A stretch of 60,765 bases of DNA from an uncultured Muribaculaceae bacterium. Its GTDB lineage: Bacteria > Bacteroidota > Bacteroidia > Bacteroidales > Muribaculaceae. The notes under the pieces are model-generated. The model made no database searches, was not told the origin of the DNA, and saw only the letters and a program-made list of their open reading frames with translations. Shown in pieces: positions 36,240 through 44,014 of the stretch. How positions within the stretch are numbered: position 1 is the stretch's first letter; each line of letters starts with the position of its first letter. Made by a program: the position numbers and the translations under genes. The DNA lies in contig CANRPJ010000017.1 in assembly GCA_947632485.1 (NCBI GenBank), positions 1-60,765 of the forward strand, in the 5' to 3' direction.

Positions 36240-37181
36240 ATGAGACAGTTAAGGTATCTCGCCACGACGCTTTTGCTTTGCGCTGGCTTCTTAGTTCCCG
36301 TAGGCGGCTTCTCGCAGGGCCGCGGAAACAGGTCGGAACACCGCACCACTAACAATCATCGCGGCGGCAGCAATGCTGGCCGCAGCCATAACTACAGCAG
36401 CCATAACAATGGTGGTAAAGACCAAAAAATAAGGGTCGAGAGGAATCATAAAAAGGATAACAACATAAAGCCCAATCGAGGCAACGATAAGAAAAATCAT
36501 GGAGTTATCGGGCGTCCCGGTAACGGAGGCAGGCCTATCGGGGGCAATAAGGTGATTGAGAGGAAGCCTAACAGGGGTCCGGTTCATGTGAATCCGCGTC
36601 CTGTGCCTCACCCGAGGCCGCAGATGCACCCCGTAAGGCGTCCGGTTGTGCGCCATCATGCCGGCTATCGTCCGTTGTTTGGCGGTCGCCCGTATGGCGC
36701 CTGGGGTCGGCCTCTGCCTCCTCCGCCTCCGCGTCCGGCACGACGCTACTATTCCAGCGCTCCTCTGATTGATTTCGGTCTCGGTCTCGTTTACGGTTCG
36801 CTCCTGAATGCCGGGGTCAACACTCTGATCAATGCCGGAATCAGTGTAGCTGCTACCGTCAATAATGCTATCTACCTGAGCAATGTGCTCCGCTATGGTG
36901 TGACTTGGCCGCACGTCACCATGTACTACGACTCTGGCCGCCTCTCAGGAGCGCGCTATCAGTATGGCAGCCCATACACCAACTATGGAGTGTATGACGA
37001 TGTATATAATCAGCTCGTGGGAGCCTATGGAGCGCCTCTTAGTATCGACTACAACGGAGCGTCGCGCACTGCAACCTGGTGGGGCGGAGGTAATTCCGGC
37101 TATGTAACCCTATCCTTCTCTCCCGGATATGATGATACCGGCAATACGATTTATTACACAGATCTTCTTTACGGTCAATAA
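36240..37181 (+). CDS. Secreted His/Arg/Pro-rich protein of unknown function
   Basis: A 313-residue exported protein with a signal peptide (MRQLRYLATTLLLCAGFLVPVGG). Residues about 30-180 are low-complexity: Asn/Gly/His/Ser repeats, a Lys-rich stretch, then Pro/Arg/His and PPPPPP. A more normal C-terminal domain follows (about 215-313, with an SGARYQYGSPYTNYGVYDD stretch). ATG 36240 begins the signal peptide; an upstream TTG frame is ignored. I do not recognise it. Followed by a terminator. Confidence 0.65.
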   Translation: MRQLRYLATTLLLCAGFLVPVGGFSQGRGNRSEHRTTNNHRGGSNAGRSHNYSSHNNGGKDQKIRVERNHKKDNNIKPNRGNDKKNHGVIGRPGNGGRPIGGNKVIERKPNRGPVHVNPRPVPHPRPQMHPVRRPVVRHHAGYRPLFGGRPYGAWGRPLPPPPPRPARRYYSSAPLIDFGLGLVYGSLLNAGVNTLINAGISVAATVNNAIYLSNVLRYGVTWPHVTMYYDSGRLSGARYQYGSPYTNYGVYDDVYNQLVGAYGAPLSIDYNGASRTATWWGGGNSGYVTLSFSPGYDDTGNTIYYTDLLYGQ

Positions 37182-37203
37182 CCGACAGTCTATCAAATAC
37201 AGA

Positions 37204-37232
37204 AGCCGCGCTCCCTTCCGGAAAGCGCGGCT
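37204..37232. terminator. Bidirectional intrinsic terminator
   Basis: Perfect 9-bp stem AGCCGCGCT/AGCGCGGCT (37204-37212, 37224-37232) with an 11-base loop, between two convergent genes; a T-rich run follows on the plus strand. Confidence 0.75.
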
Positions 37233-37256
37233 AAGTTTTCTTGATCGCTTGAGGGT

Positions 37257-37520
37257 TTAGTTGGCCTCGTGGGGAGTCACGTTGATAAACTTGCGTCCCT
37301 CCTTGCCGGTGGTGAAGACAACTACACCATCGATGAGCGCGTAGATGGTGTGATCCTTACCCATGCCTACGTTGAGACCGGGGTGGTGCACCGTGCCGCG
37401 CTGGCGCTTGATGATATTGCCAGCTTTGCAATTCGATCCGCCGGAGATTTTCACACCCAGGCGTTTGCTTTCTGATTCACGGCCGTTCTTAGAACTGCCG
37501 ACACCTTTTTTATGTGCCAT
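37257..37520 (-). CDS. rpmA: 50S ribosomal protein L27
   Basis: An 87-residue ribosomal protein at the peptidyl-transferase centre. [16 protein letters not shown] with KISGG and [11 protein letters not shown] is the textbook L27 sequence; the N-terminus needs no cleavage, unlike the Firmicute form. It follows rplU by 15 bp, the usual order. Confidence 0.98.
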   Translation of the reverse strand: MAHKKGVGSSKNGRESESKRLGVKISGGSNCKAGNIIKRQRGTVHHPGLNVGMGKDHTIYALIDGVVVFTTGKEGRKFINVTPHEAN

Positions 37521-37535
37521 TTCTAATGAGTGTTG

Positions 37536-37859
37536 TTAAGCGGTTACGATGTTCTTAATCAAAATCTTGGAGAACTGCTGGCGATGACCGTTCTTGCGGC
37601 GATAGCCCTTGCGGCGCTTCTTCTTGAATACGATCACCTTCTCGCCCTTCACGAGGGGCAGAAGCACTTCGCAATTCACCTTTGCTCCTTCTACGGCAGG
37701 AGCACCGACCTTTACGTCGCCGTCGGCATCAATGAGGAGCACTTTGTCGAAGGTTACAGCGTCGCCTTCCTTGAGCTCGTCGCCGAGATGGTGCACATAC
37801 AGAAACTTGCCTTCTTCGGCTTTGAACTGCTGGCCCTTGATTTCTACAATAGCGTACAT
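37536..37859 (-). CDS. rplU: 50S ribosomal protein L21
   Basis: A 107-residue 23S rRNA-binding ribosomal protein. It starts [13 protein letters not shown] and has the conserved [15 protein letters not shown]-terminal stretch. First gene of the rplU-rpmA operon, with a strong promoter and an about 80-base leader that can fold. Confidence 0.98.
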   Translation of the reverse strand: MYAIVEIKGQQFKAEEGKFLYVHHLGDELKEGDAVTFDKVLLIDADGDVKVGAPAVEGAKVNCEVLLPLVKGEKVIVFKKKRRKGYRRKNGHRQQFSKILIKNIVTA

Positions 37860-37945
37860 GCTAAGTTGTTGGGTATTAAGTTTGTCCGTCGGGCGGCTCT
37901 CCTCGGAGGGTGCGCTTTTTCCGAGCCCGGTGCGGTTTCAGCCCA

Positions 37946-37977
37946 CAAAATTACTCATTTTCTGATTTCCTGCCAAA
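37946..37977 (-). promoter_or_regulatory. Promoter of rplU-rpmA
   Basis: Minus strand TTTG (37977-37974), 20 bp spacer, TAATTTTG (37953-37946): complete consensus. Confidence 0.7.
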
Positions 37978-37996
37978 AATTCTGGCGAATTGAAAT

Positions 37997-38004
37997 TATT
38001 TTTG
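37997..38004 (+). promoter_or_regulatory. Candidate -7 box of the sigma-factor operon
   Basis: TATTTTTG, exact TAnnTTTG match, about 80 bases before the ATG at 38087. No TTTG at -33, so weak. Confidence 0.3.
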
Positions 38005-38086
38005 CTGCCGGATGTCACCTTTTGGAATCGGGTTGCGTCTTATTGATGAGTGATTTCAAAAACGATAACCTATAAAACTTGAAGAA

Positions 38087-38497
38087 ATGAATGATTTAGC
38101 TCCGATTTTTATCTGCTGCGTGATGCCGATTGCTATCGTCTATCTGGTTTTCAGGGCACAGATAAATAAAGACAACAGGCGAGCCGAGGTTCTGATGAAG
38201 GCGATTGAGGCCAATAATTATATTGATGCCGATAAGCTCGCCAATGTGCTCCAGAAATCGACGAAGACCGCGCGTGAGATTCTCAATCTGAGGCTTTTGC
38301 GAGGGTGCATCTTCTCCTTCATCGGGATTGCACTGGTCATAGTAGGTTGGGTAAACTACTTGGAAGTAAGGACTTTCGGTTCAGATTCAGTAACCGTCTC
38401 ATTTCTGTCGGGAGGCGTATCGCTGGCAGTAGGGTTAAGCTACCTGATAGTCTATTTCGTGACGCGCAAACAGGCAGATAGTTCCGACGCTGAGTGA
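38087..38497 (+). CDS. Small membrane protein, DUF6249-like
   Basis: A 136-residue protein with an N-terminal helix (about 4-24), a cytoplasmic helical stretch (NRRAEVLMKAIEANNYIDADKLA) and two C-terminal helices (about 70-92 and 104-126). The layout resembles DUF6249 proteins that accompany ECF sigma factors in Bacteroidetes, as I recall. It precedes the sigma factor by 3 bp and may sense or transmit an envelope signal. Confidence 0.65.
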   Translation: MNDLAPIFICCVMPIAIVYLVFRAQINKDNRRAEVLMKAIEANNYIDADKLANVLQKSTKTAREILNLRLLRGCIFSFIGIALVIVGWVNYLEVRTFGSDSVTVSFLSGGVSLAVGLSYLIVYFVTRKQADSSDAE

Positions 38498-38500
38498 TCG

Positions 38501-38989
38501 ATGACGCGAGAGCAGTTCATAAAGCATGTGGAGGGCACCCAGAAAGCATTCAGAAGCTTTCTGGTAGCTCTTTGTGGCGGTGACTCTCAGAAAGCCGATG
38601 ATATAGCGCAGGAAGCCTATATAAAAGCTTATCTATCTTGCGATAGTTTCCTGAATGAGTCGAAGTTCAATGCCTGGATTTTCCGCATCGGTTACACCAC
38701 CTTTGTGAGCTATCAACGCTCCCAACGTGTGTTCTCAGACTATCAGGAGGCCCGGGATTTGGCTTCGGAGGAAGCTCCAGACGGGAGCTTCAGGTATCAA
38801 GGTCTTTATAAAGCCCTCGCCCTGCTCTCTGATAAGGAGCGTACTTCAGTGCTCCTGTTTTATATGGAGGGATACTCAGTGAAGGAAATAGCCGAGATTG
38901 TTGATATCTCGCAAGATGCAGTGAAGCAGCATCTGGCGCGTGGGCGTTCCCATCTCCGCGGTTTACTCTCAACCCAAGAACTGTCATGA
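38501..38989 (+). CDS. ECF-type RNA polymerase sigma factor
   Basis: A 162-residue sigma-70 family protein. Region 2 (about 10-75: DDIAQEAYIKAYL ... FNAWIFRIGYTTFVSYQR) and region 4 (about 105-155: ALALLSDKERTSVLLFYMEGYSVKEIAEIVDISQDAVKQHLARGRSHL) are clear; region 3 is missing as in all ECF factors. It overlaps the next gene by ATGA. Target promoters unknown. Confidence 0.92.
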   Translation: MTREQFIKHVEGTQKAFRSFLVALCGGDSQKADDIAQEAYIKAYLSCDSFLNESKFNAWIFRIGYTTFVSYQRSQRVFSDYQEARDLASEEAPDGSFRYQGLYKALALLSDKERTSVLLFYMEGYSVKEIAEIVDISQDAVKQHLARGRSHLRGLLSTQELS

Positions 38990-39384
38990 CTATGGAAGAC
39001 GACGATAAATTAAAAGAACTTTTCAGTGACTTTCAACCTGATCTATCATCTGACTTCCAGTTTATGAAGAGACTGGAGCGGAACATGGAGGCTGTAGAGC
39101 TCGTGAAGCGCAGAAGTGAAGCGGTTCGGAAGCGCAATAAGATAGCGGTTGTAGTAGCTGCTTTCTCCGGCTTTGTTGTGGGAGTGATTCTCACCCTGTT
39201 GTATCCTCTTGTAAGAGATACTTTTTCTACAATCCAGTTCAAGGTGCCTTACATTGCTATGAATCCTATAGCGATCAGCGGGCAGGTATGGGTATGGATC
39301 TGCATAGCTCTTGCCTCAAATATAATAGCTTATAATGCCTATGTTATTACCGTCTCAAGGCTTTCAGTCAGGGAGACGATATAA
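38986..39384 (+). CDS. Probable anti-sigma factor, membrane protein
   Basis: A 132-residue protein: a cytoplasmic N-terminus (1-48, DDKLKELFSDFQPDLSSDFQF), then two transmembrane helices (about 49-75 and 95-125). Position and ATGA overlap with the sigma gene suggest an anti-sigma factor, although no zinc-binding HxxxCxxC motif is present. Function inferred from context only. Confidence 0.65.
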   Translation: MTMEDDDKLKELFSDFQPDLSSDFQFMKRLERNMEAVELVKRRSEAVRKRNKIAVVVAAFSGFVVGVILTLLYPLVRDTFSTIQFKVPYIAMNPIAISGQVWVWICIALASNIIAYNAYVITVSRLSVRETI

Positions 39385-39391
39385 CAACAGA

Positions 39392-39419
39392 TAGCTCCCG
39401 GCCGAAGATCCGGGAGCTA
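39392..39419. terminator. Bidirectional intrinsic terminator
   Basis: Perfect 10-bp stem TAGCTCCCGG/CCGGGAGCTA (39392-39401, 39410-39419) with an 8-base loop, between convergent genes. Confidence 0.75.
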
Positions 39420-39442
39420 CCGTTATCGATGAGCGCTTAAGC

Positions 39443-40723
39443 TTATTTCGAGGTCATGATGGAGAGCACGAGACGGTCGGTCTCCCGCATTGCCTCGCGA
39501 CCAATGCTTGTAAGATTGGTGATCGTACGGTCAACGTCTTCCGCTACGATTCCTTCCGCTGCGGTCACGCATTTACCGTTGACCGCGAGCATTGCCGAAA
39601 GCATAGCGGTAGCCACTCCGGAAGCGATCTTCATTGAGCATGAAGGCTTGGCTCCGTCGCAGATCATTCCCGTAAGCGTAGCCACCATATTCTTTACGGC
39701 TGCACATACCTCTGGGAGCCCGCCGCCCATCAGGTAGGTGATACCGCTGGCGGCACCAGTAGAGGCCACCACGCAGCCGCAGAGAGCGGAGAGGCGTCCG
39801 AGACTTTGCTTGATATAGATGCTCGTGAGATGGCTCAGCACGAGAGCGCGTATCGTCTGCTCTTCAGAGGCCTTTATGTCTTCGGCAAATGTCACGACCG
39901 GCATGGTAGCCGTTATACCCTGATTGCCGCTGCCGGAGTTTGACATTACAGCTACTACGGCACCACCCATTCGGGCATCGCAGGCTGCTGATGTATAGGT
40001 GAGCATATGCTCTAGATGGCGGTCGCCCATATAGAAAGCGCCCCTGCGGCTTATGGTAGACCCCAGAGAATGGCCAAAATCGCCGGCAAGAGCCTTCTCG
40101 GCCGCAGCTTTGTTAAGCCGCTTCGCCTCGAGAATGAACCTAAGCTCATCGATAGGAGTCTCAGTAGCGTATTGCCATACCATCGCCATTTTAAGCCTTA
40201 CATCGCCGTCCGGCTCAATACTGTCGGCCTTATCGGGGTTGTCGGTCAGCACCTCACCATCGCGCTCTGTATGAACCACATTGGTATGGCTCTTGGATAT
40301 CACCACGCGCGCCTTATGACCTTCGCCTTCAACCTCGCAGTCAATCCAGAGTTTAGAGGGAGCATCGTTCCATACGCCGATTTCGATACGGTCTTCGGAA
40401 ATATATCCCTTACCTTTTTCTACGGCATCTTCATTCACTCCTTCAAGCACTTCCAGGCCGCTTTCAGCCTTACCGATCAGTGCTCCGAGAGCCACGGCGA
40501 TCGGCAGCCCAATCATGCCGGTGCCTGGAATTCCTACGCCCATGGCATTTTTCAGCATGTTGCCGCTGAGTTTCAGGGTAATTTTCTCCGGCAGGCACCC
40601 GAGCAGATCGCGGGCTACGGCTACTGCATAGGCTGCAGCTGCCGGTTCCGTACAGCCTACGGCCGGCACTACCTCACGCTTTATTAAAGCGGTTATCTGA
40701 TTTCTGAGTTCGTTGTCTATCAT
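39443..40723 (-). CDS. cyuA: L-cysteine desulfidase/serine dehydratase-like protein (UPF0597)
   Basis: A 426-residue protein of the UPF0597/CyuA (YhaM) family, related to the alpha chain of Fe-S L-serine dehydratase. CyuA degrades cysteine to pyruvate, ammonia and sulfide. Likely Fe-S ligands are the Cys in AVGCTEP, the Cys in CDGAKPSC and nearby residues; SGSGNQGI is the phosphate-like loop. Follows tdk by 28 bp on the same strand. The exact substrate, cysteine or serine, is inferred from the family. Confidence 0.82.
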   Translation of the reverse strand: MIDNELRNQITALIKREVVPAVGCTEPAAAAYAVAVARDLLGCLPEKITLKLSGNMLKNAMGVGIPGTGMIGLPIAVALGALIGKAESGLEVLEGVNEDAVEKGKGYISEDRIEIGVWNDAPSKLWIDCEVEGEGHKARVVISKSHTNVVHTERDGEVLTDNPDKADSIEPDGDVRLKMAMVWQYATETPIDELRFILEAKRLNKAAAEKALAGDFGHSLGSTISRRGAFYMGDRHLEHMLTYTSAACDARMGGAVVAVMSNSGSGNQGITATMPVVTFAEDIKASEEQTIRALVLSHLTSIYIKQSLGRLSALCGCVVASTGAASGITYLMGGGLPEVCAAVKNMVATLTGMICDGAKPSCSMKIASGVATAMLSAMLAVNGKCVTAAEGIVAEDVDRTITNLTSIGREAMRETDRLVLSIMTSK

Positions 40724-40751
40724 GGTATTATTGTGTGTCTTGAAATATCAG

Positions 40752-41384
40752 TTAAGGTAAGGAATCAAACGGCAGACGGTCTCTGCTGCTGCGTTCTATC
40801 TTCTTGTTGCGCCAACATTTACGGCATACACTCATATAGCGGTCGTTGCCGCCAATCTCGACCTGCGCTCCTTCGGTTATGATCTCTCCTTTGGAGTCGA
40901 TGCGGGCATTTACGATCGTCTTGCGCCCGCAGGAGCAGGTAGATTTCACCTCTTCTATACTGTCGGCAATCTCGAAGAGTCTTCTTGAACCTTCGAAAAG
41001 TGAGGTCCGGAAATCGGTGCGGAGGCCATAGCAGACCACATTGCAGCCGAAATCATCGACAATCTGAGCCAGCTGGTCCACCTGATTGGCGGTGAGAAAC
41101 TGTGCCTCGTCAATCAGAATCCATTCTGGCAGCGAGAGGGTTTCTTCAAAGCGGCCGCGGATAAAGGCGTAGATATCAGTGTCGTGCCATATCCAGCTGC
41201 ACTTTCGCTCAATTCCGATGCGCGAGCGGATCACACTATCGCCCTCGCGGGTATCTATAGCCGGCTTGAGGCATAGATAGGCCATACCGCGCTCCTCGAA
41301 ATTATAGGCAGTGGTAAGCAGCAGTGCGGTTTTGGCGCTGCCCATAGTGCCGTAGCGGAAGTATAGTTTGCCGATGCGATTCAT
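40752..41384 (-). CDS. tdk: Thymidine kinase
   Basis: A 210-residue type II thymidine kinase for pyrimidine salvage. The Walker A motif is the variant GTMGSAKT, Walker B ILIDEAQFL, and the lid-region zinc is held by CSCGRK and CRKC. Length is typical. Upstream gene of a likely two-gene unit with cyuA; no exact promoter box found, only a one-mismatch TAATTTCG at 41414-41407. Confidence 0.9.
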   Translation of the reverse strand: MNRIGKLYFRYGTMGSAKTALLLTTAYNFEERGMAYLCLKPAIDTREGDSVIRSRIGIERKCSWIWHDTDIYAFIRGRFEETLSLPEWILIDEAQFLTANQVDQLAQIVDDFGCNVVCYGLRTDFRTSLFEGSRRLFEIADSIEEVKSTCSCGRKTIVNARIDSKGEIITEGAQVEIGGNDRYMSVCRKCWRNKKIERSSRDRLPFDSLP

Positions 41385-41519
41385 TGTTAAAAACGTGCTG
41401 TGAAGGCGAAATTAGAAACTTTTTCAAAAAAAAACAAGAGGTGCCAGAACAATTTCAGAGTCTCTTGCGTTGTAGGAACGAGATGGCGAACTTCCGCCCT
41501 CTATAAAAAAGATAGTGCT

Positions 41520-42062
41520 ATGGCCAAAACTGTTGTAATCTCCGTGAACCCCAGTTCGTCCTACGCTAATGCGCTGGCTTCGGTAGCGCGTCAGATTCAA
41601 ACTGGAAGACCTGATGAAATGGGAGGTGCGGCAGTAGAGACAGGCCTTGTGCAGCTGATGTTTCCCTCGCGCGACGCGGGGCTTGGCATCTCGTTGGCTC
41701 TCTTAGGATTGCGTGCTGCAATAGCATTTGCTGGAAGTTATGTCGGAATTAACTGGATACTCTCAGGCACCGTTCACCCAGGGGTGGCGCTCGGTGTTCT
41801 GGGATTTTCCGTATTGTTGCTTATGGGCTTTCTGGTTCGCCCCGCAGCATTGGGTCTGGGAGTAGCGCTTCTTCTCTGCACTGTAGATGGATTCCTTACT
41901 CCTTGGCTCGGAGTAGTTGTAGGTGCGGCCTCTTTGCTGGCTGCTTATGAAGGTGGAGGCTGGTTCGCTATTGATTATCACACTGGCCGCAAAATCTGCA
42001 GAAATCTTCGCAAGCGCAATGCGAAGCGCATGATGGGCTATTCGGCCTTCCGCTACAACTGA
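41520..42062 (+). CDS. Small membrane protein of unknown function
   Basis: A 180-residue protein with a short cytoplasmic N-terminus (MAKTVVISVNPSSSYANALAS) and about three hydrophobic segments (60-80, 85-108, 110-140), ending in a basic tail (GRKICRNLRKRNAKRMM). ATG 41520 is preferred; the frame from 41400 adds 40 residues without support. Its stop touches the stop of the convergent permease gene. Family not recognised. Confidence 0.6.
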   Translation: MAKTVVISVNPSSSYANALASVARQIQTGRPDEMGGAAVETGLVQLMFPSRDAGLGISLALLGLRAAIAFAGSYVGINWILSGTVHPGVALGVLGFSVLLLMGFLVRPAALGLGVALLLCTVDGFLTPWLGVVVGAASLLAAYEGGGWFAIDYHTGRKICRNLRKRNAKRMMGYSAFRYN

Positions 42063-43205
42063 TTACAATCCCTCATCGTTGATCTCATCTACTTCGCGCT
42101 GGAAATCGGCGCGTTGCTTTTTATTCATGCTCTTGATCACGTAGAGGTCGTAGTAGGAGAGCAGCAAAGTAGTAAGCGGTAGAGCGATGATGAATCCCAT
42201 GAAGCCGAGAAGGCAGCCCCACACGGAGAGAGAAAGAAGGATTATGGCAGGATTGAGTCCCATGGCGCTGCCCATGATTTTGGGTGTGAGCAGAAGATCC
42301 TGAATACATTGCACCACGATATATACTGCCATGCTTTCCCAGAAAATTACCCAGAAATCCACCCCCTGGCCTACAGTAGCCACTATACATAGGATAGCCG
42401 TGATTGGGAGAGAAATCAGCTGGAGATAGGGCACCATATTGAGCATTCCGATGAAAAGCCCGAGAATTACTCCCATCGGTAGCCCGATAATCAGGAATCC
42501 TATGGCAAACAGGATTCCCACTAAGAAGGATATTATAAACTGGCCCCGGAAATAGCGGTTCATGGCGTTTTTCACATCATTGAAGATGCGGAACACCTGC
42601 CGCCGATGATTGTGAGGCACCAGCTGCCGGAAGCTCAGCATAAGCCTCTCATAGTCGATCATGATGAAAATCACGTAGAGAATCACCACGAGCCAGGATA
42701 CGATGCCGAGCACGAACGCTATACCGGAACCGAGCAACTCCCACGATGAGCTTACGGCACGCTGAAGCAGTTCGCCCCATTGCTCGCGGGTCATGAACCG
42801 CGAGATATATTCGAAGTCGATATTATGGCGCAGGAACCGGTGGATATCGCCTGAAAGAAACGGGATTGAAAGCTGCTCGGAGGCATATTTCCGAAGCATA
42901 TTTGCCATCTGGGTGGCTTCTGAAGCGATATAGGGCACTACCAGAAGCACAAATCCCCCGATTACGATACTGGTTTCCAGAAGGGTAAATACTACAGGCA
43001 GGAAGCGCCGCTTCGTATGCAGGAGCCGACTGTTCCATTTCACAATCGGCTCCAGCATATAGGCTATCAGGCAGGCTACCAAAAACGGCAGCAACACGCC
43101 TTTCAAGATATTGAGCAGAAAGAGCGCAGCCAGAATAGCGCAGACTGAAAACAGAATGCGAACTACCCGGTCAAACGTATATGGTTCTCTCTCTGCACCC
43201 TTCAT
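42063..43205 (-). CDS. AI-2E family (PerM) permease
   Basis: A 380-residue membrane protein with eight predicted helices and a central soluble loop (about 95-160), the layout of AI-2E/PerM proteins. Members have been linked to export of the quorum signal AI-2 or to Na+/H+ antiport; substrate here unknown. It starts 1 bp after the nagB stop, at the end of the amino-sugar operon. Confidence 0.9.
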   Translation of the reverse strand: MKGAEREPYTFDRVVRILFSVCAILAALFLLNILKGVLLPFLVACLIAYMLEPIVKWNSRLLHTKRRFLPVVFTLLETSIVIGGFVLLVVPYIASEATQMANMLRKYASEQLSIPFLSGDIHRFLRHNIDFEYISRFMTREQWGELLQRAVSSSWELLGSGIAFVLGIVSWLVVILYVIFIMIDYERLMLSFRQLVPHNHRRQVFRIFNDVKNAMNRYFRGQFIISFLVGILFAIGFLIIGLPMGVILGLFIGMLNMVPYLQLISLPITAILCIVATVGQGVDFWVIFWESMAVYIVVQCIQDLLLTPKIMGSAMGLNPAIILLSLSVWGCLLGFMGFIIALPLTTLLLSYYDLYVIKSMNKKQRADFQREVDEINDEGL

Positions 43206-43206
43206 C

Positions 43207-44010
43207 TTAGCGGTTTGACATGAGATTGTCGCGCTCTATATCTTTGAAGTAGCGGTAGGTGCTAACGCGGAGCTGTTCGGCGGCAGGATCATCGCATACA
43301 ATAATTCCTGCCGGGTGAGTCTGGAGAGCGGAGATGGTCCAGACGTGGCTCACTCCCTCCTCTACACCATGGCGCACCGCACGGGCTTTCTTCGGGCCAG
43401 TAGCAATGATCACTACTTCGCGGGCGTCCATCACAGTGCCTACGCCTACGGTGAGAGCTGTGGTCGGCACTTTGGAAGCATCGCCATCGAAGAATCGGGC
43501 ATTTACCAGAATGGTATCTTGCGTAAGCGTTTTTTCACGCGTGCGCGACGATAGCGATGAGAACGGTTCATTGAAGGCAATATGGCCGTCTTCACCTATT
43601 CCTCCGAGGAAAAGGTCGATACCTCCGGCCTCGGCAATGCGGCGCTCATAGTCGGCGCATTCCGCTTTAGGATCAGCGGCCATTCCGTCGAGGATATTTA
43701 CATTCTCAGGCTTGATGTCAATATGGCTGAAGAAGTTATCCCACATGAACCGGTGATAGCTCTGCTCGTGGTCGGCAGGAAGCCCACGGTATTCGTCCAT
43801 ATTGAAGGTCACCACGTTGGCGAAAGAAACATCGCCAGCTTTGTAGCGCCTGATAAGTTCGGCATACGTTTCAAGCGGAGTAGATCCGGTGGGGAGTCCA
43901 AGTACGAAAGGCTCGTCTGTGCGTGCGGCCTTCTCCTTGATTCGCTTAATGATGTGGTCGGCTGTCCAGCGGGCCACCTCTTTCGGCGTGTTTTCGATAA
44001 TAAGTCTCAT
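43207..44010 (-). CDS. nagB: Glucosamine-6-phosphate deaminase
   Basis: A 267-residue enzyme converting glucosamine-6-P to fructose-6-P and ammonia. All catalytic residues can be seen: TFNMDEYRGL (Asp72 equivalent) and GIGEDGHIAFNEP (Asp141, His143, Glu148 equivalents); TGSTPLETY binds phosphate. Typical length. It lies 4 bp after a longer paralogue, so the operon carries two NagB-type genes. Confidence 0.96.
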   Translation of the reverse strand: MRLIIENTPKEVARWTADHIIKRIKEKAARTDEPFVLGLPTGSTPLETYAELIRRYKAGDVSFANVVTFNMDEYRGLPADHEQSYHRFMWDNFFSHIDIKPENVNILDGMAADPKAECADYERRIAEAGGIDLFLGGIGEDGHIAFNEPFSSLSSRTREKTLTQDTILVNARFFDGDASKVPTTALTVGVGTVMDAREVVIIATGPKKARAVRHGVEEGVSHVWTISALQTHPAGIIVCDDPAAEQLRVSTYRYFKDIERDNLMSNR

Positions 44011-44014
44011 TTTA

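Noticed and set aside
41400..41519. N-terminal extension of the small membrane protein from 41400
   Set aside because: The 40 extra residues are basic and unstructured, overlap the tdk control region, and ATG 41520 gives a natural start.
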